The position numbers and the translations under genes are program-made. A stretch of DNA of 64,000 nucleotides from Liolophura sinensis. Lineage: Eukaryota > Mollusca > Polyplacophora > Chitonida > Chitonidae. The notes under the pieces are model-generated. The model ran no database searches. It was not told where the DNA came from and worked only from the letters and a program-made list of their open reading frames with translations. Position 1 is the stretch's first letter. The number at the start of each line of letters is the position of its first letter. Of this stretch, positions 12,903 to 41,100 are shown piece by piece. The DNA is taken from contig NC_088295.1 in NCBI RefSeq assembly GCF_032854445.1, positions 76,226,028 through 76,290,027 on the forward strand. Direction: 5' to 3'.

Positions 12903-12936
12903 TTATCTACCCCTGGTGTCTGCCAGGGGTAGATAA
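12903..12936. repeat. Perfect 14-bp stem, 6-nt loop hairpin
   Basis: TTATCTACCCCTGG is followed by a six-base loop and then the exact complement CCAGGGGTAGATAA. It sits in the long 5' intron of SMARCE1. There is no run of T after either strand and no neighbouring gene end, so its role is unknown. Confidence 0.85.
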
Positions 12937-13242
12937 TATTGTCAATTTACAGTGTAACAAATGCTAAGTGTCGTAGCGAGGAAAATGGTTACTCTTTCGA
13001 TCTAAGTTCAGTAGCAAGGGGCAGTTGATTTATTGTTTGCAAACCATCCTTTCTGTGAAATTTTGACGTAAGTCGACGCACAGATATGCTTCAGTATGCA
13101 GTAAAGCTAATATCCTGAAAAGGACCCATAATCTGCATTCATGTGAATGAACCACTTGCCCTATTTTGAAATTCTAACGTACACTATGGCCATTCAGACA
13201 AACTGCTGAGAGTAAAATCCAATTTTCTTGTGTGACCAGCCC

Positions 13243-13580
13243 TGATGAATCAGTTGGTCTGCTTCAGGGGCAGTAGATCCAGGGTTGAACCTGGGTCAGG
13301 TGACATCTAAGACCTTAAAGTAAGTTGTAGCTTCCTCGCTTAGCGTTCAGCATTAGGGGGATAGTGGAATGACTGGTTGATCAGTATCAGTATAATGACT
13401 CAGGTGGGGTGGCTTACTTGCCTTCGGTAAGTTGTCTCAGTGAAGCAGCACTGGATAAAAGAGTGCGGGAAATCCGTCCTGCAACAGGGAGGCACATTAC
13501 ATGCCATCAAAGGACTCCTTCGTCATCATATGATTTAAAAATTGTTCAGTGCGAAGTTAAACCCTAAGCACTCACCCACT
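13243..13580 (+). mobile_element. SINE family 3, near full length (about 340 bp)
   Basis: A tRNA-like head has box A-like 'tgaatcagttgg' and box B-like 'gggttgaacctggg'. It is followed by a long body ('gtctcagtgaagcagcactgg', given here as two blocks around 'aagcag') and a 3' end with 'gcgaagttaaaccc' running into a CACTCACCCACTCACTC tail. Repeats of this design are frequent in molluscan genomes, to my knowledge. It lies in the SMARCE1 5' intron. Confidence 0.7.
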
Positions 13581-13939
13581 CACTCTTTATCATATATCCT
13601 GTTTGTTAAGTGTCTTTGGTGTGACACTCATTTCCAGCACACACTAGTTTGGCTATAGCTTGTGTCAAGAAATAATATACTGTATTTCACTAGGATATCA
13701 GTTGAAACAGACCTACTTGGCCACAGTCATTTTTTTTTCTTTTTTTTTTTAAGTGTTTGCTAATTCTATTCAAATTTTTATTTGTAACTCGTAAGAAGCC
13801 ATGTAATGCACCATGTTAGAACAAATGGAAACTTGATGTTGTGTCACTTCTACCAAATGTGCATTTGGTTAAATGGCAAAAATAGTGTTTGCAGGATGTC
13901 AACATAAGCTGTGCTTTTAAATATAATTCTCAGCAGAAT

Positions 13940-14096
13940 TGTTAAAATTGGTAACATAGCAATGCTTTCGATTCTCTCAGTGTACGTTATTTTGCTCACT
14001 GTAAACTGTGATATTTTGATTATGCAACATCATAAAAATAAAAGGATATGCTTAGAACTTTAGCTATGCATGTATACATTTGATCCAGTGTTGTCT
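13940..14096 (+). repeat. Dispersed repeat family 4, copy A
   Basis: This stretch resembles 49,457-49,633: both have 'gctttcgatt', then 'aaactg(t/c)gatat', 'gcaacatca' or 'gctacatca', an A-rich block, and 'catgtatacatttg' in the same order and spacing. There is no clear tRNA head or inverted terminal repeat. It lies in the SMARCE1 5' intron about 290 bp before the first coding exon. Confidence 0.6.
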
Positions 14097-14382
14097 TCAT
14101 TAAAAATGCTTGCTTTGCCTAGAGATCTTGAAGTTAAGCTCTTGCCTATTCTTTTGGCAATGTTTAGAGAAAGACTTGCAAAGCTGCGTGAGAGTGGCCC
14201 TACTTGTAGCTCCAAGGGTGCTCCTCTTTGTCTTGTGACCTTATCATCATCTGACCTTTTATATGGGATTTTGTCCTATAGCTCATTCAGCTGTTAAACT
14301 GACACAGTAAACAAGAATAAGATGCATGAATAGATAAAATCAATCTAAAAGTATTCTTTGTGTTTCAAGGTTAAGATCAAAA

Positions 14383-28702
<14,320 letters not shown>

Positions 28703-29532
28703 TGTCAGTCCGAATCATGTCATTTACTTTTACTGCCTTTCTCAGTCAAAATATCACTTCACATTCATCACTTTTCAGCACTATTCATCTGAAGTTCATC
28801 CAAAGCCTTTGGTGTAGAAGTGATGTGAAACGACCAGCTTTTGATAAATTAATGTTCAAGGGACAGCAAAAAAAAAAGCAAAATGAAAAAGACCTGGGAA
28901 TCTTAAATATCATATCACTTCTATCATATATTTCTACCAATTTTCTGTAGGAGTTTGCTTTTACAAATAAGTTTAATTTTTGTTTTCGATACATGATCAG
29001 TTTTGTTTTGATCAGTGAATGTACATCACTCCACCATGAAGACAGTCATTATTACACTAACTGAAGTAAGTGCAGCTAAATGTGCGTTGAATTCTGCCAA
29101 CTCAATAAGACTTTCATGGCTTACTGTGGCATAGAGCTAACTTTCACCTAACCAGGTGAAACCATGCTCTCTCTTTTTTTTTTTTTTGTTGGGTTTTCAC
29201 ATCAAAAGGTAGAATGATTTACAAGGTAAGGCATTTACAGTTACGTGAAAATGAGTCCAGTTCTGACGGCGTCTTATTTGTAGGGGCAATGCTTTTCACA
29301 TTGACATTTATGGTCACAAAATGTTGCTTCCTTTAACATTTACAGTGAAACAGTTGGTTCCAGCTCTATTTAGACAATGTAATGGTCAGTGTTGGAATTC
29401 ATAAAAAATAACAATCATCCTTTCATCTACTCATTCATATTCTGTTTCATCGACTTATCCATTGCCCTGTAAACTGTATGTTTAAAAAGAATTCGTCAAA
29501 TTCTTGTACCCTATTTAACAATTGTCATGAGG

Positions 29533-29538
29533 AATAAA
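29533..29538 (+). terminator. SMARCE1: Likely poly(A) signal of SMARCE1
   Basis: An AATAAA hexamer ('gaggaataaaatac') lies about 830 bp after the SMARCE1 stop codon and is followed by a GT-rich stretch ('ttgtttgttttcatgtgt'). This is the usual arrangement of a cleavage site. Other A-rich candidates exist, so the assignment is tentative. Confidence 0.5.
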
Positions 29539-30344
29539 ATACCCAGTCTGTGCATACCCTTGTTTGTTTTCATGTGTCTTACATTCCAACAGCATCCTGT
29601 TTGTATCAAGCTGTGCCAGAGACTGGTTTCATGAAGTGCACATTATGAAGTAAGCTGTTTATAAGAATGTATGTTGTAGACATACTAAGTGCACTTGGTT
29701 AAGGACTACTTAACAGTAAGTACGGTTACTGAAACCAAACCCAGGGCCGGTAGCAGCAAGCGATCACAAGGCTGTAACAGGGCCCCTGGCTGGCTGATCA
29801 GCTGTTTGTTGGTATACTTGTAGATGGGTTTAACAAGTATCTGGGGGCAGCACAGTAGTATCCGTCGGGTTTGGCCTTGTTTTCTCCACCCGTGAAGTAA
29901 AAGAGCTGTCTTGTAAGTTTATCTCTCAACAAAGTGAACAACTGGTGTCCTATGTAGTTCACAAGATCTTGACCAATGATAGTACAAATTCAAATCCCTC
30001 TTACTGTGGTCAAGATGCAAGTAAAGATGACGGGAGTTTCTGGGTTGAACGTAACGTAAGGCGAAAAGCCATACTGTATCAAGTGACCTGTAAGAGAGGT
30101 TAGGGGACTATTTTCTTAACAGGCTATAACATGGCCATTGGAAACTGTTGACCAAAAAGCTATTTACTTGACAAACGATGGAGTAAATCTAGGAGCAGAA
30201 ATCAAGTCTGAAGTCTCTAAATGAAGGGTGTTAAGAGGTACTCAACTCTTGTACAAGGGTGGAAGCTTTTATAGGTCATTTGTTGTCCTGGTATACTGAA
30301 TATTATTTGATGGAGTCTTGCGTAGTAAAGAACTTATACGTAGA

Positions 30345-30440
30345 TGACAAGCATTATGGTTGGGGAAGGGAAACCCATGACCATCCACAGTGTTGTGGCA
30401 GACCTTCTCAAGTACCACTAGAGTGGAAGCTAGCAAGAGT
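30345..30440 (-). mobile_element. SINE family 1 fragment
   Basis: This matches the central body in reverse order: 'agcattatggttggggaagg', 'cccatgaccatccacag', 'tggcagaccttctcaagta', 'aagctagcaagag'. The head and tail are absent. Confidence 0.6.
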
Positions 30441-30494
30441 TCTGTTGTTATATTGTCATGGACTTACTTGTTTCATTGGTCTTTTATGCTGACT

Positions 30495-30592
30495 AAACAA
30501 TATTTCAATTACACGACAGCAGACAGCATTTTGGTGGGAGACAACTGGGCAGAGCTCTGGGGAAAGCCACTACCATCTGCACGTTTGCTGTC
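30495..30592 (-). mobile_element. SINE family 1 fragment, degenerate
   Basis: 'cagcagacagcattttggtg', 'gcagagctctggggaaagcc' and 'ccatctgcacgtttgctg' follow the order of the family-1 body in minus orientation. This is a second relic only about 60 bp after the previous one, with more mismatches. Confidence 0.5.
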
Positions 30593-31453
30593 ATGGACAA
30601 TAATGTAACACTTGCAATCAAATCCACAATGCATAAACAAATCGAACCACTACATGTTTAAAATAGGCTGTATTTCGACAGACATACAAAACATCACAGA
30701 GACAAAAACAATTTAGTTACGGAACAAAAATCTGTTTTCAAAACTGACACGGACATCAGGCTTGCCAGTTCATAAAACAGCAAATACATTTAATCCTTAC
30801 CACTGAATTCCTCACTGGAAATATTGATAAAATAACATAAAAGCAGTGCAGTTAGTTTGTGTAAGTAACTCTAATCATTCATGCTAAAATCTGTCTGCAA
30901 ACTAAATGGCAACCCGTTTCAAATACACGTAACTATAACTAAATGTTTCAACAATCAATCCTTCTAACACTAAGGATATTTATCACAGACAGATTACCTT
31001 ATGTTGGTGTGGAAAAGCTGGCACATGTATTAAATGTTAGGTTAATCTGGATGTCAGAGTATTTACAAGATCACATCCTGTATAATACTGCTCTACTTCA
31101 TCCTTTCCTCTGTAGCCATGAATGTGACTCAAGGTATGGGTGAAAATAAACCATGAAGTTTCTACTCGATATTGAAGCTACTCGGGCAACACTTCAACTG
31201 CAATGACATTTTAAAGCCCCACATACCGTACAAAGCTATAATTAGCTGTATGAAGTACAAAATATATGATTCATGGTTTTGGCACAACCAAAATTATAAC
31301 AATCTAAACCATTCCCACACACATGTATGCAGACAATAGAATGAAATTTTTTGTTTTGACATGTACAGCTTTCATGTCCATGACTAATGTACAAGTGATT
31401 CATGGCACATTTCCTGTCGAACTAGGCTCATAATGATCAGCACCAATAAGAAA

Positions 31454-31528
31454 AACAAATTCTTGTACGTGCGTAGAGGCAAAACCATATAAACAAATTC
31501 ATGTATGTGTGTAGAGGCAAAACTGTAT
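31454..31528. repeat. Short tandem duplication, about 37-bp unit, 2 copies
   Basis: 'aacaaattcttgtacgtgcg' plus 'tagaggcaaaaccatat' is followed at once by 'aacaaattcatgtatgtgtg' plus 'tagaggcaaaactgtat'. It is intergenic. Confidence 0.85.
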
Positions 31529-32190
31529 CAATGGCCATATTTGAAGGATGCAAATTTTTTCATAAAAATGGATATATCAGAAAAGATGAGCCTGACCGTG
31601 TTACAACTGCTTCACTCAACATAGTGCTACATAATGCAATATCTCACATTTTGAAATATATGCTAAATAAAATACATGTACACAAAGTTCACCTAAAAAA
31701 CAAATGAGAAAAAAAAAAAAATTTATCAAATTTGGCAATTTAAATTAACGGAGAATTGCCCTTTGCAGGTCCACATCTTCTGAGTTTCTCAGAACATTGT
31801 TTTCATTTGATAAAATTCATGCACTACTACATTTCCTGTGCATATATATATTCATATATAAATATAACAGAACCCACCTTTCAACATCACTTCCGCACTA
31901 AAACAAACCAGGCGATGATATACAATGATGAAAATGAAATATGAACTGCTATTTCAAAAATGCTGGTAATAATAACCACAATGGCATGAAACTACGAGCT
32001 TACATATTTATGATGCAAACCACTGCTCCCTAGAAAGCCTGCCTAAAGCAGAAAACTGATCATTACGAGTGTACGACTAAAACACGTACTGCCTAATGAC
32101 CTGGCATGGGGAAACACAAAAAAAGCTCACAACTCTGACTCGATAAATGACCATTCAACAAATCCTGCGAGTGGAGTGAGGTCGTGATCA

Positions 32191-35100
32191 TCATAACTGG
32201 CCAGCGGTCGATGACCCTCCGTTGGAACGAGATGAAGACATTGATCCCGGGGCAGGGGAGCTCCAGTCCCCTACAGGTACAGCTGTCTCGTACACTCGTG
32301 AAGCTGTTCTGTTGTAAACAGGTAGCCACTCATTGGCCTCATGAGGAAATAACTGTGATTCAACAAAGAGACATTCTTAGTGATATATTCTACACCAAAC
32401 AGGGCTCTAAGTTCATGTGGAAATACGAACAGGTAACTCTTATGACAACCTGATGTACACAATACTGGCTGAGCATAGTGTTGTAGCATGTCGTGTGATT
32501 CACGATAACTGGCATCCAGCAGGTAGTCTGAACAGTCAGAAAGTCTACAATACATCTATGACAAACAGTGCAAGCAAATGGGGGAACTCACTGAACTCCT
32601 CCTCACCTATAACAAAATGGTCCAACACTAAAAAGCCCTTTGTTCTGTCCCTAATTATGTTGCGATTATCAGTGCTTGTGTACTCATCAAACATCTAGGT
32701 TTTATGCACTGCAGTGCCAAAGAAGAAAAAGTTTGTTCTACTGCCATTTATTATATGAAGTAAGGTTAATCATACAGACAACTCAAAACTATGTGCAAAA
32801 ATATTTTCATTTATTTTTTCAGATTTTTTCAAGTGAAAGGTGTTTAAATATTTAAAAACTATGGTGGGCTTTACAAGCCGTACTGATGGTATCTAGGAAC
32901 TCTGATGTCACATCACCTTTTTTTCCTGATGTTCACCAGAATGAAGGAATTTTTGGAAACATTATTTCAATAATCTTTTACTCACGGGTAAAAGGATTTA
33001 TTCCACCATTCAGCGTAGGGATGAGAGTTGGACAAACTTCCTGTGACGTCAGAGTTCCTAACCTCGGATATTCAGATTTTTGAGCACCTTGAACTTTTTT
33101 CACAAAAATCACAAAAAAGAAATGGAAGTATACTTATGCATAGTTTTAAGTGGCCTATTTAGTGATGCCTACTTTGGTTTTTAGAGGTCTTCTCCTATAA
33201 CTGTAATTCCTACTAAAACACATTCTTGTCTACATGTACCAGTGAATTCACATGCACATACCTTTAGGTAGATGGAAGCATCCGTGCCATATCCCTCCAG
33301 TGAGTTGAGAACGAGATCACCTTGAAAATATCGGGCGTAGAGACGAGACAATGGCAGGCCATAACCATACCCAGCCTATTCAAAGGAAAGAACAAGAATC
33401 TATGTCACACCACATAATTTAGCAGGATATATTTGTGTATTATTAAAATGCGTTTATAATGCTGGTTTCCTCTCCTGTCTTACGTATGAATGTCTGTCAG
33501 CAACCTGCAGATGGCCATCGATTTCTCCATGGCTCTGCCTGGTTTCCTCCCACCACAATGATGGTTGCCGTTATGTAAGTCAAGTATTACTGTGTATATC
33601 CCGAATCAAATATGTAAATAAATAAAACTAATAATACCCAGTAAATGGTAAAACCACAGAAAAAACGAAAACACATTATTGAGACACCCGAATGTTGATT
33701 GCCAGAAGCATAATTCCACATCATACTGGTGTATGAGAATGTGCTTTTCGTTTTTGGGGTAAAACTGCTATGTGGGAGAGACAGGTAGTGACTAGCATTA
33801 CTGTTGTATTAACTTACCAATGGCGGTGAGCCTGAACCGCCCTTCTCAGGCTGGGGAGCTGTGGAGTACATGTACTGAAACAACTGGTCAAGCTTACTTC
33901 TCGGCACTCCCCCACCCTGGTCGCTCACCTGCATCAGGTTAACACACATTTTACATCCAAGCAATGAGACATTTTTATATCTAAACAGTTAAACAAAAAA
34001 AACAAAACAGACTGTCCTTGGCATGAAATTTATCAGAGAACCTTCTGGACTTTGGAATACTCTTCAAATCTCTGTACCAGTTACCCATGTGTTACTAGGG
34101 CATATATCAGTGCTTCAAGTCTTAAGTTTTGTTAACATGTCAAGAAAATTACAGGATATCAAAGAGATTTTCATACTATCATACATACCAGATGTAAACT
34201 CGGACATAATAAACAAACTTGGGTTGACATACTAAGATTTTACTTAACCCATACATAATAATGAGACTAATAAACTCCAAACTATTCAAGTGTATTTCTG
34301 TTTGCTTTACTCGACTGACTACAGAATTTAATTTAACTCAGTGCAGTACAGTGTAACTAACCCTGATGGTGACATCTTCTTCACCCTTGCATACCATCAC
34401 TCTTAATTTGGGGACTTTAATCTCCTTATGGTGATATTCCACAACAGCCCGCATGGCATTCTGCAAACAGAAAACAATGTGGCCTCATCACTTTCAGTTT
34501 CTGACAACAATGTAAATGGAGTACTAAATTTATTTATTTATTTGAATGGTGTTTTACGCCGTACTCAAAAATATTTCACTTACACCACGGCAGCCAGCAT
34601 TATGGTGGGAGGAAACCCACAACCATCCGCAGGTTGCTGACAGACCTCCCCACTTACGACCGGAGATAGAGTACTAAAAAACTGCTCCAAAAATCATTTG
34701 TATACAAATCCCCAAATAGAAAGCAATTGTTTACCACAAAAACGTGTTTGTAAGCCATTTTGAAGAACATATGCGACATCACACTGCTGAAGCTAATATC
34801 AGGATAAGCTTGTCCTTCCACAGAATCAAAGACATGAAGAAATCTAACTGTACCTCACTTAATGTGGCACGGACTTGGTAAAAATAAAGTTGGATGAATG
34901 GCTGACTTACCTTAAATAATTCAAACAGCATGTGGTAGAGATGAGATGGGACGTAAACCATGAAGATTTCACGATCTAATGACTGAGCTGCAAAAGACAT
35001 GATGAATGGAAATTAAGGTCAAACAAAATACACAAAATTACAAACAAAATTATCTAATAATGTTGCCAAGCTATAAGCTCAAAATAACAATAATATTAAT

Positions 35101-38100
35101 AAACATATCATATGTACTGTACAGAGCGAATTGCATTTAATTTAATATTCCTGTTTTCACAAGGTTAAGTTGTATTGTATTATCCTTACATGAACTTCAA
35201 GTTATTCCATCACCAGTCTAATCCTAACCCGTTAAACAGAAATAAAGTTTGAAAAACAAAAAAATATATCTACTTACGATCATGACTAATAATTTCAACA
35301 TCAGGTGATACGAGATAATATTGATCACATAGGAACCGAGCATTCTCATATGCATCTGAAAGAAAAAGTTTCCAATAATATTATATTTATAACAACACAG
35401 CTATGGTAAGAACTAATTGTAAGGGGTATACACTCTACAGTCATTAGCACACTATGCTGTCACTTTTCATTAGGCTAGAGCCTATGACTGATCAGTTTCA
35501 AATCTAAACATGCCACACGTATCATTTTTCAATGTGAATTGCAATTTTTATATTGGCAATATGCACAGTAAAGCACCAAGGTAAATCAAATCACTAATGA
35601 AACAACATTTGCAGGATTTATTGCAGGGAAACCAATGACCAGCCAGAATCCAGGAGAACTTTTTAAGGACATGGGCGACTCCAACTCAATTTGAGATTCC
35701 ACAAATTAGCCCTGTAAATACAATTTTTATTACATGTAAAATGTAAGTACCTAAAACTTACGTAAAGACTACGATAGTTTTCAAACATGACCTAGTGCAG
35801 TTCAACAGTGATAGTGATAGTGAAGTTGCACGCCAAATTTGATCAAAATCTGAATATTTGTAGCAGTTATTTCACAGAAACCCCTTGAAACATGATGGAG
35901 ACAGACTCAAATCAATATTTCTCACTTTCCTCACATTCACAGAGGAGGGGGATAAAAAATAATTAGACATGTGTTGATACCTTTAATGACATCAACAACA
36001 TGGCAGTTGGGGTCTATACAACCTATGTGACGAGAGTGATGTGCCATCTGGCTACCAAACAGCATTGCTGAAAATAAAAACAAAACCAACCTGTTACCAG
36101 TATTTAAATATTGTATAAACACACATAAAATGATGTCTACAATTTGTTTTGCCAAATTGTTACATGTAATTCCACTCGCCAAAACTGCACATGTATAGAG
36201 AGAGTTACCAGAAATGAAAGCAAAAGTAGCTAATACAATGATACTTTGTATGTATTTAGAACTTTCTGTGACTCATTTCCACCTTTATTACACACTCTAC
36301 TGATAAGATGTGTTTCCTAATATCATGGTACCTATAACAAATGTTATCACAATCTAAACGACTGGTTATTAAATATATGACCATGCTATGTAAACACTTT
36401 ACATTTGCACAAATTTGAGCTTTGAACAGCATGTCTGAGAAAGTCGGTTAGCCTGTACTCACTGTGCTGGTTCATGAGCATTCGGATGCTAATACGACTC
36501 ATATAGAAGCGGTCCAGAAAGTACTGTATCTGTGTGTCAACTCCCATGTGTGTCGGGCGATTCTCCTTTAGTTCCATGACTCCCTAAAAGTAAAAAAACA
36601 AAATCATCCAGTAACACTCCGATCTGGTTCACATCAGGTTATGTTAATCCATCCAACTCGTTATGCACTAAATGAGTAGAAATTACCAAATTCAAACGGG
36701 AAACACAAAAAAATTGATGAACTCGTAACACTTTTTCCTGCCAAAACATTACAGTCCAAATTCTCTGTCTTGTGTTACTTCCAGTAGTACGTCACACTTC
36801 CTACACTTACATGTAGGAAGTACACAAGCAATGAGATGTTTCACCAGACAACTATAATGTGGTTCACTGAGATTTGGGCCTTTCTCTGTAGCCTGCCAGT
36901 GTGCAAATTACATAATGTATGAACTAGTAATGACCATGCTGCCCTTGTGTGAAAAATACATACATCAGTTTTTATGTCAGCTGTTTATTAACCAAGTCCT
37001 GATTTTTCAATCTGAAATGAACACCAAGCATATGTATTTTGAAAAGATATAAATTAGGGCTTACCTGAGCCATGGTTTCCACTACATTGGAGTGACGATT
37101 CCTGATGTGCACCAGCGTTTCTGTGAAGCTGGGAAAAATAAAAAGTAAGCCACATAAGATTAACTGGTCATACATTATCATAAAGTACCCCATCAAATTA
37201 TGGTACTATTACTTCAGGATAAAATCAGTATGTATGCTACAGCAACTGCTGTGATACCGCTGTAATACTGCCAACATGGTGTTTAACCCCAACCACTCAT
37301 TCATTCTAGAATACCTGACTACATACATATATCTGGAAGCTTTAAGCCTTCTTCATGCCCGCATCTGTGATACCAGACGCGGAATTTATTATGAAATCAT
37401 TATAGTGAACTACGTGCATTTCCAATTGCGTGAGTAAGCAAAGCAGGCAAAAATTTCCAAATAATTTCATTTAGATAGTTTAATTCTTTAAAAGTAATAG
37501 ACACGGGCACATTTTGTTTTCTTTACTTACATGCATATATAGCACAAGTATGCTTTTTGACATGTACATTTACCATACTCACTTTTCCAAGACATCAGTA
37601 TTCTCTGGATCTGCCTCTTCAAATGCCAGGATCTCTTTAAAGCTTTGCTGGTACCTGTGAAAGGACAAAGTTATTCTACAATACACCTAGTTAATCTATG
37701 ATCAGAAAATACACCCGCAGTCTGAAATACACTCTTAAACAAAATGGGGAGATGGGAAGGCGGTCTTCAACCACTACTTTGTCCGAAATTTTTCACTGCA
37801 AAATTTCTACCGTGGTATGTCACACTGAATGCGATGTTATTATGTCAAGCTGGGAAAGGAGCATTTGAAATCAATTAAATGGCCTTTGCCAGGACCCCAA
37901 CTCCCCATTTCACCTAAAGTTTTAAATAAGCGCATAGTGAATATTCACATTCCATAAAGATAGTCGACTCTTCATTACACAAACTGATTTTGATGGTTGA
38001 ATTGTTTCAGCAGGATTTTAGTCATATCAGCACGACATGACCATGTTTGTACAAATGTTAACTATCAAATATGTCAGCTGATACATTGAAAATACAGTTT

Positions 38101-41100
38101 TATTATGAGAAACTGTCCTTCTTATATTAAAAGGCATATTTCCTGTGTTGTGAGAACGGTTTGACTGAATTCAGAATTTATTTTGTGACAAAATGATCAC
38201 ACCACAGACCAGCAATACATGTACAAGAAGCTTCCACACCTAGTAATCTCAAGTCTCAACACTGCAGCTTTATTAACGTTTTACATCTTCAGTACAACTT
38301 CATTGCACTGTCATTACTATTCTTGTTTTCAAGGTGCAAAGAATTTTTTTTGTTCTCAACTCTGCGAAAAGCAAAAATGTTCACAGAAATGTTACTCAAC
38401 AAGTACAAGGCACAGAAACACAAAATAAATTATTCCCGTGCCTGTTTCATAAAGACAAATGTAGTCCCTACATTGCTCTTTGATGATTCCTTGCAAAAAC
38501 ACAAGTGTATCATCTCTGTCTGATTTCCCCTTGAGCTATTAGCCTAAATGTATCGTACCAAAGCTGTGTGTTTGTGTTAACAAACAAAAATCTGTTACAC
38601 ACATGCAAATGTAGATATGAATACATACATCATACATGAAAATAAAACTGGAAAATTTTCTGCCCAATGGCATAACCATAAAGCCAAACAAATAGTGGGA
38701 TTGAAAGAGTTTAGCAACAACCAGACTGGCAAAGTCTAAAGTCTGCCCAGCTTATGTCAGTAAATGGGTCAGGGGTTTATCCCCCACTCTCAGGTCAGAC
38801 CGGCTAGAACCAGACCTCCCATAAAACTGGGTCAGTGAACTTAACCTGTATAGCTGGCACCCACAGATGGATGTACCTACATGTACACTGGCCTCAGCAT
38901 CTACATGTATACCTGTATATGTAAGCATGTACATACATATCATCCATCTGCTGCTGCATGTAGAACATTGTTCTACATTCATGTAAGCTTTCGGTGACTT
39001 TGAGCTAAATGCTACAGCACACATGATCGTCCGTTTCCCCCAATCTCGGCTCGTTTCCTTCCACCATAATGCTGGCTGTCGTCATATAAGTGAAACATTC
39101 TTGAATACGGTGTAAAAAACCAATCAAATAAATAAATAAATAAATACAGCACACAAATTATGAGCCAACAAATATTGTGCAGAACCTTGTCCAAAAAGGC
39201 ATATATATATATGCAAAGAATTAAAGGTTTGCACATGTACATTTACATGTATACATGAACGAACTAAACAGTTATGTAACAAAAATTATACCACATTTGT
39301 GTAAACAAATTTTTAGATGTGTACATACACGAATTGCAGCTTAAGTTATCATTCATCATGTGGCTATGTCTAAAGTTCTATGCTGTAACAGCCACCATCT
39401 GTGTGGACACATGGCCTTGAGCTGGGACTAACAAACTTTTCTGAATATGTTAACCCCATTACCACCAGCTAGCAAGTCATGAATTATAACAATGATCCCA
39501 TGGCAAACAAAATGTACACTAACAAACATTCCTAGGTCACTGATGAAGTCAGCAAGCTTTTCTTCAAGCATCAATATTATACTGCAAAGTACACATGAAT
39601 TTCCTGTCTAGACATAAAAAAAAAAAAATGAAAGCAAAAAGAAAAACACCTAAACTGAAGTTTTGAAACTAAATGTATGCTCAGATATAAATGTAATAGA
39701 GTGCATTAAAGAAAATGGATTTGTCAACCAATGAACATGTACAAGCCCTCTAGCAGAAGTGAAATAAGTACAAATTCTTATATTTCTTGTCAAGTGTCGA
39801 CAAAATATTAGGCATGCACATGCAAATATACCCACAATATAAGCTATTCCATCACTACTCTCAGCATAGATTTAGCCAGAATAAGAACTTAGCGTGTCTC
39901 ATTTCCAATTTTTCCCCCATTTCCCCCATCTATACCATATTAATTTTGTCTGTGTAGGGTATCTCAAAGACACAGAGACTTCCTCCTGGTTAACCCTACA
40001 ACTCTCACTGGGGTAGTGTATGTATATTTGATGCTGGTTTAGTAAAATCTTACAAACCATGAATCATTCAAGACATTAACACTTACACTCCACGCATATG
40101 AAATAAAAATAATACAGACTACAAGCTACTTGTATTTCATTACTGTCATATGTAGACCACTTGACCAACTTCACGTAACTTCATAGATAACTGAGTTTTT
40201 ACATCTGTATTACATTTCAAATGTTCTACATTATAAAGGATCTAGATGTGCTTGTGTGGGACTACAAACTAAAGTCTTTGATAGAGGGCATCAGTGCATT
40301 CTTCAGTTTCACTTATTTATTCAAATACTTGTGTGAGAGAACAGAAAGACATATGGAGCAATCTAATAACAGTAAACATGTAAAGCTTCGGACCCACTTT
40401 TACAAATAATCAAATACATGTACATGTATGCACACACGTACTATAAAATGCAACCACGAGAACGAGTGTGGAGACAATGGCCAGGACTGAAGCATTTTTT
40501 TCCAAAATGAAACAAAGTTAAGTCTGCATACTAAGATGGAGAAAAAAAAAATCTTGTGAAAGACGCTGCCTGATGGCACAGTGTTTGCAGGGAGAGAGAG
40601 AGAAACTAGACACATCATATATTTGGCTTAGCGCATGTACGCTAACCTTGCCCTAAACATGCAAGGACAGACCTGAACACTGCAGCCTAGAATGAATGTG
40701 ATTAGCCGTAACCAATAGCAACCACCCTGTCATCAGACTGGCTAACACATGATTTTGCTGTTCACTGAAAATGGGAAAGGTGAAAGGCTAAACCGAAAGC
40801 AAACGTGCACGTACACTGGAAAGTAATTTTAGTAAAACATGACGTTTGAAGACTATTTTTGAAGCACAAACTTGGCTGCATCATAAAAATCACATCTGAG
40901 AGCTGACAAGCTTGACTGAATGCCTTGTTTTTCTCAATCTGTAGTCCGTCTCAAGGTGACTGTTGCATGTATTGCATGCACTGCAGTGAACTCTGGTGCA
41001 GGAAGCCTTGGGGCAACATCAGACTGCCAGTACGTGTGTCTCTGCATGTGCCCATTTTACATCAATTGATGTTACCTAACGAGTTAGAACTTAGGCCTTC

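Larger units (their letters stand above)
29560..32190. other. Convergent intergenic stretch between SMARCE1 and PDK
   Basis: No exon could be supported on either strand. It must contain the 3' UTR of PDK (minus strand), whose end I could not fix. It also holds two family-1 SINE fragments and a short tandem duplication (31,454-31,528), all listed separately. The remaining sequence is AT-rich with no recognisable structure. Confidence 0.6.
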
